Assembly (NCBI RefSeq): GCF_000022145.1
Contig: NC_011891.1
Span: forward strand, 4,694,501 to 4,758,500
Length of the DNA: 64,000 nucleotides
Reading direction: 5' to 3'
Origin: Anaeromyxobacter dehalogenans 2CP-1
Lineage (GTDB): Bacteria; Myxococcota; Myxococcia; Myxococcales; Anaeromyxobacteraceae
Of this stretch, positions 25,439 through 33,155 are shown piece after piece (position 1 is the stretch's first letter; each line of letters opens with the position of its first letter). The translations under genes were made by a program, and so were the position numbers. The notes below the pieces were generated by a model. It was not told the origin of the DNA and did not search any database. It saw only the letters and a list, made by a program, of their open reading frames with translations.

Positions 25439-26920
25439 TTGCCCGACTCGATCCTCGCCCGAGCGCGCCCGCTCATGGCCGCGCGCCTCGCCGGCGCCGC
25501 GCTCACCTTCGCGGTCCCGCTGGTGCTGGCGCGCGTGCTGGTGCCCGCCTCCTACGGGACGTTCAAGCAGGCCTGGCTGCTCTCCCAGACGCTCGCGCTG
25601 GTGCTGCCGCTCGGGCTCACCCAGAGCCTCTACTACTTCGTCCCGCGCGACCCCGCCCGGCGCGACCGCTACGTGGCGCAGACCGCCTGGGCGCTCCTCG
25701 CGGTGGGGGCCGCGTCGGCGGTGCTGCTGCTCCTGGCGCGCCCCTGGGTGGCGGCGCACTTCGAGAACCCCGAGCTCACCCGCAACCTGCCCTGGGTGGC
25801 CGCGTTCACCGCGTTCACGGTGGCGGGCGCGCCGCTCGACGTCGCCTGGAACGCCACCGGGCGCATCGGCGCGGCGGCGCTGGCGCGCGTCGCCACCGAG
25901 GGCGGCCGCGGCGCCGCCATGGTGGCGGGCGCGCTCCTGTGGCGCTCGGTGGAGGGCGTGTTCGCCGGGATCGCGCTCGCCACCGCGGCGCGCGCCGCGC
26001 TCTCGCTGTGGCTCCTGGCGCGGCGCCACGGGCTGCGCGGCGACCTCGCGCTGCTCCGGCGCCAGGTGGCGTACGCGCTGCCGTTCGGGCTCGCGTTCGT
26101 GCTCATCGTGCCGCAGCAGCAGTGGCACCAGTACGCCGTCGCCGCCGCGGTGAGCGCGGCCGCGTTCGCGGTGTACAGCGTGGGGACGTTCCAGCTCCCG
26201 GTGGTGGACGTGCTGTACACGCCGGTGTCGGAGCTGCTGCAGATCGGCCTCGCCGAGCACGAGGGCGCCGGCCGGCCGCCGCGGGCGGGGCTGGCGCTGT
26301 TCCACGAGGCGGTGCTGCAGCTCTCCTTCGCGTTCGTGCCGCTGGCCGGCCTGCTGGCGGTGGCGGCGCCGGTGCTGGTGCCGTTCCTGTTCTCGCCGCG
26401 GTACGCCGCCGCGGTGCCCATCTTCCGGCTGGCCACCGGCTCGGTGCTGCTCGCGGCGCTGCCGCTCGACGGCGTGATGCGGGCCCGGGCGCAGAACCGG
26501 TTCATGCTCGCGCTCTCCGCCGGGAAGCTCGGCGCCACCGCCGCGCTGGTCGCGGGCGGCCTCGCGCTCCTCGGCCCCATCGGCGCGCTCGCCGGCTGGA
26601 CCGCGGCCGAGGCGGCCGCGCGCGCCGCCATGCTCGTGCGCACCGCCCAGCTGTTCGAGGCGCCGCTCCGCCAGGCGCTGCCGGTCCGGGCGCTGGCCCG
26701 CCAGGCGGCGGCGACCGCCGTGGCCGCGCCCGCCGCCTGGGTGGCGCTGAACGCGCTCGCCGCGCCGCCGTTCTTCCGGCTCGCCGCCTGCGGCCTGGCC
26801 TTCGCCGCCGCCTACCTGGGCGTCTCGTGGGCGTTCGGCTGGCTGCCCGCCGGCTGGGTGAGCCTCTTCCGCGCGCGGCGGGCCGGACGGACGCCCGCAG
26901 CGCCCCCGGAGAGCGCGTGA
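25439..26920 (+). CDS. Polysaccharide flippase (Wzx/MATE-type, MVF superfamily)
   Basis: A 493-residue protein with about 12-14 hydrophobic segments and the oligosaccharide-flippase pattern: VLARVLVPASYGTFKQAWLLSQTLA near the start, GLTQSLYYFVPRDPARR, ENPELTRNLPW and FSPRYAAAVPIFRLATGS. It would move a lipid-linked glycan across the inner membrane. TTG start 25439 with a GGAGGG site 5 bases upstream. GTGA overlap with the next gene. Neighbouring glycosyltransferases and PAP2-like protein support a surface-glycan cluster. Confidence 0.85.
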   Translation: MPDSILARARPLMAARLAGAALTFAVPLVLARVLVPASYGTFKQAWLLSQTLALVLPLGLTQSLYYFVPRDPARRDRYVAQTAWALLAVGAASAVLLLLARPWVAAHFENPELTRNLPWVAAFTAFTVAGAPLDVAWNATGRIGAAALARVATEGGRGAAMVAGALLWRSVEGVFAGIALATAARAALSLWLLARRHGLRGDLALLRRQVAYALPFGLAFVLIVPQQQWHQYAVAAAVSAAAFAVYSVGTFQLPVVDVLYTPVSELLQIGLAEHEGAGRPPRAGLALFHEAVLQLSFAFVPLAGLLAVAAPVLVPFLFSPRYAAAVPIFRLATGSVLLAALPLDGVMRARAQNRFMLALSAGKLGATAALVAGGLALLGPIGALAGWTAAEAAARAAMLVRTAQLFEAPLRQALPVRALARQAAATAVAAPAAWVALNALAAPPFFRLAACGLAFAAAYLGVSWAFGWLPAGWVSLFRARRAGRTPAAPPESA

Positions 26921-28701
26921 GCGCCGGCCGGCCGGGTCCCGACCCGCGCCCGGGGTCGCCGCGCCGCCCGGCGCTGCCCACGTCCCCTCGCATGCGGCCT
27001 CGCGCCCTCGCCCTCGTCCTCCCTGCCGCGGTGCTCGCCGCGCTGACGCTCGCCCGCCTGCCCGCCGCCTGGGAGAGCGGGAACGCGCTCAACCACGTCT
27101 CGGGCGCCTGGATGGCGCTCGCCGACGACCTCGCGCACGGCACGTTCTACCGCCCGCTCGCCTCGGCGGAGCTGGGCTATGGCGGCACCCGCTTCTTCCC
27201 GCTCGCGTTCGCGCTGCACGCCGGGCTGCTGCGCCTGGGCGCGCCGCTGCTCCCCGCCGGCTACGCGCTCTCCCTCGCCGCGGGCGCGCTGCTGGTGGTG
27301 GGCGGCTTCCTCCTGGCGCGGCGCATGGGGCTGGCCCGCGCGCCCGCGGCGGCGTTCGCCGCGCTCGCGCTGGCGGGCTTCGCCGGGCAGCACGCGCTCT
27401 CCGCGGTGCGCGGCGACCTCCTCGCGGTGGCGCTCCAGGCGCTCGGGCTCGCGGCCACGCTCGGCTCGGATCCCGACGCGGACGCGCCGCCGCGCCCGCG
27501 CCGCGGCCGGCTGGCGCTCGCGGCGCTCTGCTTCGTGCTCGCGTTCGCGGCGAAGCCGACCGCGCTCACCGCCCCGGCCGCCGCGGCCGCGTGGCTGGCG
27601 CTGCGCCGCGCGCCTCGGGCCGCGCTCGGCCTCGCCGCGGCCACCGCCGCCGGCGCGGCCGTGGTGACGCTCGCCACGGACCTGCTCTCCGGCGGCCGGT
27701 TCCTGTCCGTCCTGGCCGCCTGCGCCGCCGGGGGCGCAGGGCCCGGCGACCTGGTGCGGGCGCCGTTCCGGCTGGCGCGGCTGTTCCTGGTGGAGGACCG
27801 CGCCGGGCTGGTGCTGGTCGTCGCGGCCGCCGCCGCGCTCCGCGCCGCGGCGCCGCGCGCCCTGGCCGGCTGGCGCGCGCCCGCCGCGGGCGGGCTCCTG
27901 CTGGCCGCGCTCTGGGTGGCGTTCGCGGGGCTGGGCGTGCTCGCGGTGCTCGCCTCGCCCGGCACCGGCGTGAACCACCTGCTCGAGCTGGAGGCGGCGG
28001 GGGCGTCGGCGCTCGCGGCCGCCGCGGCGACCCGCGCCCGGGCACGCCCGTGGCCCTGGCCCGGGCTCGGCGCCCCGGCGGCGGCGGTGGCCGGGGCGCT
28101 GCTCGCCGGCGTCACCTGGCGCGCCGACACGGCGAGCTCGCGCCTCGCCGAGCTGCGCGCGGTCGTCTCCGCCCTGCCGCCCGGGCCCGTCCTCTCCGAG
28201 GACCCGCTCGTCCCCCTGCTCGCGGGCGAGCGCCCGCTGCTGCTCGATGCCTGGATGCTGCGGCTGGCGGGGGCGCACGACCCCGCGCTGGCGCGCCCGC
28301 TGCTCGAGGTGCTCCGCGCCGGCGCCGTCCCGGCGGTGGTCCTGCTGCAGGATCTCGCAGGCCCGGAGGCGGACGGCTGGTACACGGCCGGCAACCTCGG
28401 CGCCGCCCCGATCGCGGAGATCCGCGGTGCGTACCGGCGGGCGCTCTGGATCGGTCGGTACCACGTGTACCAGCCGCTCGCGCCCGCCCCGCGCGTCCCG
28501 GGCGAAGGCGACCGCGTGGTGCTGGCCGGGCCGGTGGCGGCGCCGCTGCCGCCCGCCGCGCTGCCGGCCGTGCCCGCCGACGTCCGCGCGCCGGCGGTGG
28601 TGCCGCCGCCCGCCGGGAGCCCCGCACGCCGTGCCGCGCGCCGCCCGGCGCCGCCCCCGGCGCCATCGCGGGGCGGCGAGGCGCGCGGGCCGGCGATGTG
28701 A
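26917..28701 (+). CDS. Polytopic membrane protein, GT-C-like (unrecognised)
   Basis: A 594-residue protein with about 9-11 hydrophobic helices between residues 30 and 430 and a soluble C-terminal part (about 430-594) ending in a Pro/Ala/Arg-rich low-complexity tail. The first loop contains NHVSGAWMALADDLAHGTFYRPL and GTRFFPL, with acidic residues after the first helix, as in GT-C dolichyl/polyprenyl-phosphate mannosyltransferases. Function inferred from this and from the preceding flippase (4-base overlap); not established. GTG 26917 has GGAG upstream; ATG 26992 is an alternative without a site. Confidence 0.6.
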   Translation: MSAGRPGPDPRPGSPRRPALPTSPRMRPRALALVLPAAVLAALTLARLPAAWESGNALNHVSGAWMALADDLAHGTFYRPLASAELGYGGTRFFPLAFALHAGLLRLGAPLLPAGYALSLAAGALLVVGGFLLARRMGLARAPAAAFAALALAGFAGQHALSAVRGDLLAVALQALGLAATLGSDPDADAPPRPRRGRLALAALCFVLAFAAKPTALTAPAAAAAWLALRRAPRAALGLAAATAAGAAVVTLATDLLSGGRFLSVLAACAAGGAGPGDLVRAPFRLARLFLVEDRAGLVLVVAAAAALRAAAPRALAGWRAPAAGGLLLAALWVAFAGLGVLAVLASPGTGVNHLLELEAAGASALAAAAATRARARPWPWPGLGAPAAAVAGALLAGVTWRADTASSRLAELRAVVSALPPGPVLSEDPLVPLLAGERPLLLDAWMLRLAGAHDPALARPLLEVLRAGAVPAVVLLQDLAGPEADGWYTAGNLGAAPIAEIRGAYRRALWIGRYHVYQPLAPAPRVPGEGDRVVLAGPVAAPLPPAALPAVPADVRAPAVVPPPAGSPARRAARRPAPPPAPSRGGEARGPAM

Positions 28702-28772
28702 CGCGAGGACGGCGTCCCTTCGGCGCGGGACCCGTCGCCTCCGGGTCGATTGGCCGGTCGGCGCCCTCGCGC

Positions 28773-28778
28773 TAGAGT
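28773..28778 (+). promoter_or_regulatory. Candidate -10 element for a leaderless transcript
   Basis: TAGAGT preceded by GC, ending 9 bases before the ATG at 28788; no Shine-Dalgarno. Confidence 0.45.
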
Positions 28779-28787
28779 CTCCGGCCC

Positions 28788-30539
28788 ATGCGCAAGATCG
28801 CTCAGGAATCCTCCACCCCGGCGCCCGGCGCGGCGGGCGCGCCGCACCGCGAGCTGACCGTCCGCGCCGTGGGAGTCGCCATCGTGGTGGCCGCCATCAT
28901 GGGCGCGGCCGAGCCGACGGTGGTGCTCCGCATCGGCTACGGCCCGAACATCTCGGTGGTGAGCGCGTTCCTCGGCTTCATCGTGCTCTCGCTGCTCGGC
29001 GTCTTCACCCGCGTGCGCGCCACGCGCTGGGAGACGAACCTGGTGCAGACCGCCGGCACCGCCGCCGGCTCGGGCGTGGGCTTCATGTCGGTGGTGCTCG
29101 CGGCCATCGACATGCTGAACCAGCGCGGCCTGCTCGACCTGCACCTCAGCCCGCTGCAGATCTTCGCGTGGCTCGCGCCGTCCGGCCTGCTCGGCGTGCT
29201 GCTCGCGGTGCCGCTGCGCAAGCACTACATCGACCAGGAGAACCTCACCTTCGCCGACGGCACCGCCGCCGGCGAGACGCTGCTCGTGCTCGACCAGGGG
29301 CGCAAGCAGGCGGGGCCGCGCGTGGCGGCGCTCGGGATCGGCGGCGCCATCTCGGCCGGCTTCGTGGCGCTGCGCCAGGGCCTGGGCTGGATCCCGGAGA
29401 CGATCGCGTTCCGCTTCCTCACCCCGCACGCCGAGGCGCTCCGCGTCGGCTCGGAGCTGGGCGTGCTCTCGCTCGGCGCCGGCCTCCTCATCGGCCTGCG
29501 GGTCACGCTCTCGATGGGCCTCGGCCTCGTCCTCGCCTGGCTGGTCGCACCCGAGCCGCTGTTCCGGGCCGGGCTGGTGCCGGAGCTCACCTTCAACGCC
29601 GTGCTGCAGCGCTGGATCATGTGGCCGGCCACCGGGCTGATGGTGGCCGGCGGCCTCGCCGCGCTGGTGCTGAAGTGGAAGGTGATCGCGAAGACGTTCC
29701 GCGGGATGTCGGCCAAGGGCGCCGGCGACGGCGGCGACTTCCCCATGCGCTGGGTGGTGTGGGGCGCGATCGCCTGCACGGTGGCGCTGGTGGTGGTGCA
29801 GAAGATCTCGCTCGGCTTCCCCATCTGGCTGTCGCTCGTGTCGGTGGGGCTCTCGCTCATCCTGATGCTGGTCGGCATCCGCGTGCTGGGCGAGACGAAC
29901 TGGGCGCCCATCAGCGCCATGGCGAACGTGATGCAGGCGGTGTTCGCGGTGCTCGCGCCGGGCCACGTGCCCATCAACATGGTGGGCTCCGGGATGAGCG
30001 GCTCGGTGGCCGCGAACGGCGAGCACCTGATGCAGGACTACCGGGCCGGCAAGATCGTCGGCTCCACCAACCGGAACCTCACCATCCTGCAGCTCGTCGG
30101 CGTGCCGGTGGGCGCGCTGGCGGTCGCGGTCGCCTACCCGGCGGTGCGGGCCAAGTACGGCGTGGGCGGCGAGGGCGGCCTCACCTCGCCGATCAGCGTG
30201 AAGTGGGCCGGGTTCGCCGAGCTCCTCTCGCAGGGCTTCGGAGCGCTCGCGCCGAGCGCCGTCGCCGCGCTCGGCATCGCGCTGGTGCTGGGCGTGGTCC
30301 TCACCGTGCTCGAGTCGAACCCGCGCTTCGGCCGGTTCGTGCCCTCCCCCACCGCGGTCGGCCTCGGGATGCTCATCCCCGGCTTCGCCATCTTCCCCAT
30401 GGTGGTGGGCGGCCTCATCCAGGATCTCTGGAAGCGGCTCTCGCCGCGGACCGAGGGGATCTACAACACCCCGCTCGCGTCCGGCTTCATCACCGGGGAG
30501 GCGCTGGTGCTGCTGGTGCTGGCGCTCCTGGCGCTGTGA
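28788..30539 (+). CDS. OPT family oligopeptide/metal-chelate transporter
   Basis: A 583-residue polytopic membrane protein of the OPT superfamily, with N-terminal ELTVRAVGVAIVVAAIMGAA, GYGPNISVVSAFLGFIV, QENLTFADGTAAGETLLVL (a strongly conserved OPT stretch) and a C-terminal LIPGFAIFPMVVGGLIQ. Members import oligopeptides or metal-siderophore complexes by proton symport; the actual substrate here is unknown. No partner subunit. The following small zinc-ribbon gene overlaps its stop (TGATG). Confidence 0.9.
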   Translation: MRKIAQESSTPAPGAAGAPHRELTVRAVGVAIVVAAIMGAAEPTVVLRIGYGPNISVVSAFLGFIVLSLLGVFTRVRATRWETNLVQTAGTAAGSGVGFMSVVLAAIDMLNQRGLLDLHLSPLQIFAWLAPSGLLGVLLAVPLRKHYIDQENLTFADGTAAGETLLVLDQGRKQAGPRVAALGIGGAISAGFVALRQGLGWIPETIAFRFLTPHAEALRVGSELGVLSLGAGLLIGLRVTLSMGLGLVLAWLVAPEPLFRAGLVPELTFNAVLQRWIMWPATGLMVAGGLAALVLKWKVIAKTFRGMSAKGAGDGGDFPMRWVVWGAIACTVALVVVQKISLGFPIWLSLVSVGLSLILMLVGIRVLGETNWAPISAMANVMQAVFAVLAPGHVPINMVGSGMSGSVAANGEHLMQDYRAGKIVGSTNRNLTILQLVGVPVGALAVAVAYPAVRAKYGVGGEGGLTSPISVKWAGFAELLSQGFGALAPSAVAALGIALVLGVVLTVLESNPRFGRFVPSPTAVGLGMLIPGFAIFPMVVGGLIQDLWKRLSPRTEGIYNTPLASGFITGEALVLLVLALLAL

Positions 30540-30889
30540 TGGCCGGCCCTGCGAAGCGGATGCGGCGCGCCGACCTCGAGCGCGAGCGCTCCCGGGCCCG
30601 CGGCGCGCGGCGGCTCCTCCCGTGGGCGGTCGCCAGCGCGATCGCGGCCGGCCTGCTGGTGGGCACGGCCGGCGCCGGCTGGCGCGGCGGCCTGGCGATC
30701 GCGGCGGTGGGGCTGCTGTTCGCCGCGTTCGCGGCGGCGGCCTCCGTCGCGCGCTGCCCCTCGTGCGGGGCGCCGCTCGGGAAGGCGCTCGGGAAGGAAG
30801 ACGATCGGCCGGCCCCGGGGGGACGTCCGGGACCGGCCGATCCGTTGCGGGAGCAGCACTGCGCGCGCTGCGGGGCCCGGTTCGACTGA
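30539..30889 (+). CDS. Small membrane protein with a zinc ribbon
   Basis: A 116-residue protein with a basic N-terminus, two hydrophobic helices (about residues 27-65) and a C-terminal zinc-ribbon half pair, CPSCGAPL and CARCGARF. It starts at an ATG overlapping the OPT gene stop by one base (TGATG), so it is coupled to the transporter. No family recognised; probably a membrane-associated accessory. Confidence 0.65.
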   Translation: MAGPAKRMRRADLERERSRARGARRLLPWAVASAIAAGLLVGTAGAGWRGGLAIAAVGLLFAAFAAAASVARCPSCGAPLGKALGKEDDRPAPGGRPGPADPLREQHCARCGARFD

Positions 30890-30908
30890 GCCCCGCGAGG
30901 CGAGGGAA

Positions 30909-31103
30909 CTACGGCACGAACTCGACGTGCGGGGTCATCTGGCGAGCCAACGGCGACTCGGTGAGCAGGCGAAGCGCCCGTTCGAGCTTCTTGTCGCCGA
31001 TACCGGGGACCGCCTCGTACGCGGCGGAGATGAGGTCTCCGAGCGTGGTGACCATGCGACGGGGCGCGAGGTGCTTCATGCGGCGGCGGGCCTTGCGGTT
31101 CAT
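30909..31103 (-). CDS. Small basic protein with an HhH-like motif
   Basis: A 64-residue protein. The centre reads [17 protein letters not shown], like a helix-hairpin-helix DNA-binding motif (PGIG followed by basic helix), and the N-terminus is very basic ([16 protein letters not shown]). An AGGGAGG-type site lies 5 bases before ATG 31103. Possibly a small nucleic-acid-binding protein; no family identified. Confidence 0.6.
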   Translation of the reverse strand: MNRKARRRMKHLAPRRMVTTLGDLISAAYEAVPGIGDKKLERALRLLTESPLARQMTPHVEFVP

Positions 31104-31240
31104 GGATCCCTCCGTGTCTCGAGCGTGCGGTTCCTACCGATAGCAATCCGCTTGCCTTGCCCCGAGCGACGAGGTTACAGGGGCTTGGCGCCGGAGACCC
31201 CACCCCGACCGGTAAGGATTTCAGCCCGGCCCGCGAAATC

Positions 31241-31262
31241 CCGACAGCATGCTGTCGGTTTT
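31241..31262 (+). terminator. Palindrome plus T run before queF (possible attenuator)
   Basis: CCGACAGCATGCTGTCGG (31241-31258) is a perfect 18-base palindrome, forming a 7-bp stem with a CATG loop, and is followed by TTTT. This has the form of an intrinsic terminator but sits only 34 bases before the queF ATG, in a 190-base leader, so it could stop readthrough or act as an attenuator of queF. Confidence 0.55.
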
Positions 31263-31295
31263 CCACCGGTTCGCACCAAGCCCGAAGGACGCCTC

Positions 31296-31664
31296 ATGCC
31301 GACCCAGCCCTCCCGCGACCTCCAGACGTTCCCGAACCCGAAGCCCGGACGCCCGTTCGAGATCGCGATGGAGTGCCCGGAGTTCACCTGCGTGTGCCCG
31401 ATGACCGGGCAGCCGGACTTCGCCACCATCCGCCTCCGCTACGTCCCGGCCGAGCGCTGCGTGGAGCTGAAGAGCCTGAAGCTGTACCTGTGGAGCTTCC
31501 GGAACGAGGGCACGTTCCACGAGGCGGTGACGAACCGCATCTGTGACGACCTCGTGGCTGCCCTCGCGCCCCGCTGGATCGAGGTCGTGGGCGACTTCGC
31601 CGTCCGCGGCGGCATCCACACGGTGGTGACCGCCCGCCACGGCGAGCGCCCCGCCGGAGTCTGA
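31296..31664 (+). CDS. queF: NADPH-dependent 7-cyano-7-deazaguanine reductase
   Basis: Reduces preQ0 to preQ1 in queuosine synthesis for tRNA. The 122-residue single-domain (unimodular) QueF shows [12 protein letters not shown] with the catalytic Cys34 and Asp41, then the QueF signature [16 protein letters not shown] and the FHE. No other queuosine gene is in the window. A palindrome-plus-T-run lies in the leader; no preQ1 riboswitch core could be recognised. GAAGGA is 8 bases before the ATG. Confidence 0.94.
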   Translation: MPTQPSRDLQTFPNPKPGRPFEIAMECPEFTCVCPMTGQPDFATIRLRYVPAERCVELKSLKLYLWSFRNEGTFHEAVTNRICDDLVAALAPRWIEVVGDFAVRGGIHTVVTARHGERPAGV

Positions 31665-31763
31665 GCGCGCTCGACAGCGCCCGAGCGGGCGTGCGCGCGC
31701 CCCTGTCAGGCTTCCCCTTCACCCCCTCGCACTTCACCTTGAGGTCCGGGGAGGGGAGGGTGG

Positions 31764-33008
31764 ATGCGCAGAGGGCGGCTCTCGATCGCGTACGTCCATT
31801 ACGGGTCCCAGAGCGGGGTGACCGCGGCCATCGCCGCGGCGCTCGGGGAGCGGGGGCACGAGCTGCGGCTGGTCGCGGCGACCGGCGACCTCGAGCCGCG
31901 CGACCCCGGCACGCGAAGGCTCCGCCCCGCGCCGCCGGTGATCGCACACCTGGCGCTGGCCGCGGCGCGCTACGGCCGCCTCGCGCTCCGGCACCGGTGG
32001 AACACGACCTACGCCTGGGATCGCCACGCGTCCCGCGCCGGCGAGCGCCTGCGCGCGCTCGCGCCGGCGCCGGACCTGGTGCTCCAGAACGGCGCGCTGT
32101 TCGCGCCCGGCCTGCCGCCGCCGCTCCCCTACGCGCTGCTCCTCGACCACACCCGCGCGCTGGCGCAGGCGAGCCCGCCCTGGCCGGCCGCCGGCCTGGC
32201 GGCGCCGGTGGACTACGGGCCCGGCTGGCGGGCGCGCGAGACGGCCGTGTACCGGGGCGCGCGCGTGATCGCGACGTTCTCGGCGAACGTGGCCCGCTCG
32301 CTGGTGCGGGACTACGGCGTGGACCGCGCGCGCATCGCGGTGGTGGGCGCCGGCGCGAACGTGTTCCCGGCCGAGGCGCCCCGGCGCGACGACGGCCGCA
32401 CGCTCCTGTTCGTGGGCAAGGACTTCCGGCGCAAGGGCGGCCCCATCCTGCTCGAGGCGTTCGCGCGCCTCCGCCGCCGCCGGCCGCGCGCGCGGCTGCT
32501 GGTGGCCGGGCCGCGCGAGGTGCCGGGGCTGCCCGAGGGCGCCTTCCACCTCGGGCCGGTCGCCACCGAGGAGCTGCCCGCCCTGCTCGCCCAGGCCACC
32601 GCGCTCGTGCTGCCCACGCTGCGCGAGCCGTTCGGGATCGCGTTCCTCGACGCGATGGCGTGCGGGGTGCCGTGCGTGGGCACGCGCATCGAGGCGGTGC
32701 CCGAGATCGTGGCCGAGGGCGAGACGGGGGTGCTCGTACCCCCCGGCGATGCCGTCGCGCTGGCCGGCGCCCTGGAGCGGCTCCTCGACGACCCGCAGGG
32801 CGCGCGGGCCATGGGCGCGCGCGGCCGCGCGCGGGTGGCGGAGCGCTTCACCTGGGCACGCGTCGCGGCGCGGCTGGAGCGCGCGCTCCTCCGGGCCACC
32901 GGCGGCGACGCGCCCGGCCCGCGTGCGCCCCGCCGGGCGCGGAGCGTGCCTCCCATCCGCGCGGTGCCGCCGCCCGCGCCGCATGAGGCCGTTCTCACCC
33001 TGCACTGA
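31764..33008 (+). CDS. GT4-family glycosyltransferase (paralogue of 21752)
   Basis: A 414-residue GT4 glycosyltransferase: AYVHYGSQSGVTAAI at the N-terminus, VGKDFRRKGGP, EPFGIAFLDAM (E-x7-D in place of the usual E-x7-E), GIPCVGTRIEAVPEIVAEGETGVLVPP. It aligns with the enzyme at 21752-22894 over its whole length, but has a 25-residue Pro/Arg-rich C-terminal extension. AGGGGAGGG lies just before ATG 31764. Likely transfers a sugar in surface-glycan synthesis. Not in an operon with neighbours. Confidence 0.88.
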   Translation: MRRGRLSIAYVHYGSQSGVTAAIAAALGERGHELRLVAATGDLEPRDPGTRRLRPAPPVIAHLALAAARYGRLALRHRWNTTYAWDRHASRAGERLRALAPAPDLVLQNGALFAPGLPPPLPYALLLDHTRALAQASPPWPAAGLAAPVDYGPGWRARETAVYRGARVIATFSANVARSLVRDYGVDRARIAVVGAGANVFPAEAPRRDDGRTLLFVGKDFRRKGGPILLEAFARLRRRRPRARLLVAGPREVPGLPEGAFHLGPVATEELPALLAQATALVLPTLREPFGIAFLDAMACGVPCVGTRIEAVPEIVAEGETGVLVPPGDAVALAGALERLLDDPQGARAMGARGRARVAERFTWARVAARLERALLRATGGDAPGPRAPRRARSVPPIRAVPPPAPHEAVLTLH

Positions 33009-33124
33009 CGGTCCGCCTCACCCTGCCCCGGTGATCCGGCCGGGGCGGCCCCGGGGTGGGGTGGTACACGGTACGCGCATGGGCGCGGGCGGCGCTGCGA
33101 CATGGGCAGCCGCTCGAACGCGGT

Positions 33125-33130
33125 TAGAAT
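33125..33130 (+). promoter_or_regulatory. Candidate -10 element of the kinase gene
   Basis: TAGAAT (within GGTTAGAATCC) lies 25 bases before the ATG at 33156. No clear -35 box. It supports the start at 33156 rather than the in-frame ATG at 33102, which would be upstream of the transcript. Confidence 0.45.
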
Positions 33131-33155
33131 CCAGGTCCGCTTGTCCGGATCCGGA

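Noticed and set aside
31104-31295. PreQ1 riboswitch upstream of queF
   Set aside because: GGTTC-like words are present but the A-rich tail and stem pairing of preQ1-I, and the features of types II and III, could not be found by eye. Kept only as an open finding on the palindrome.
33102-33155. Upstream ATG of the kinase gene
   Set aside because: No ribosome-binding site and a -10-like TAGAAT lies downstream of it, so translation from 33156 is preferred.
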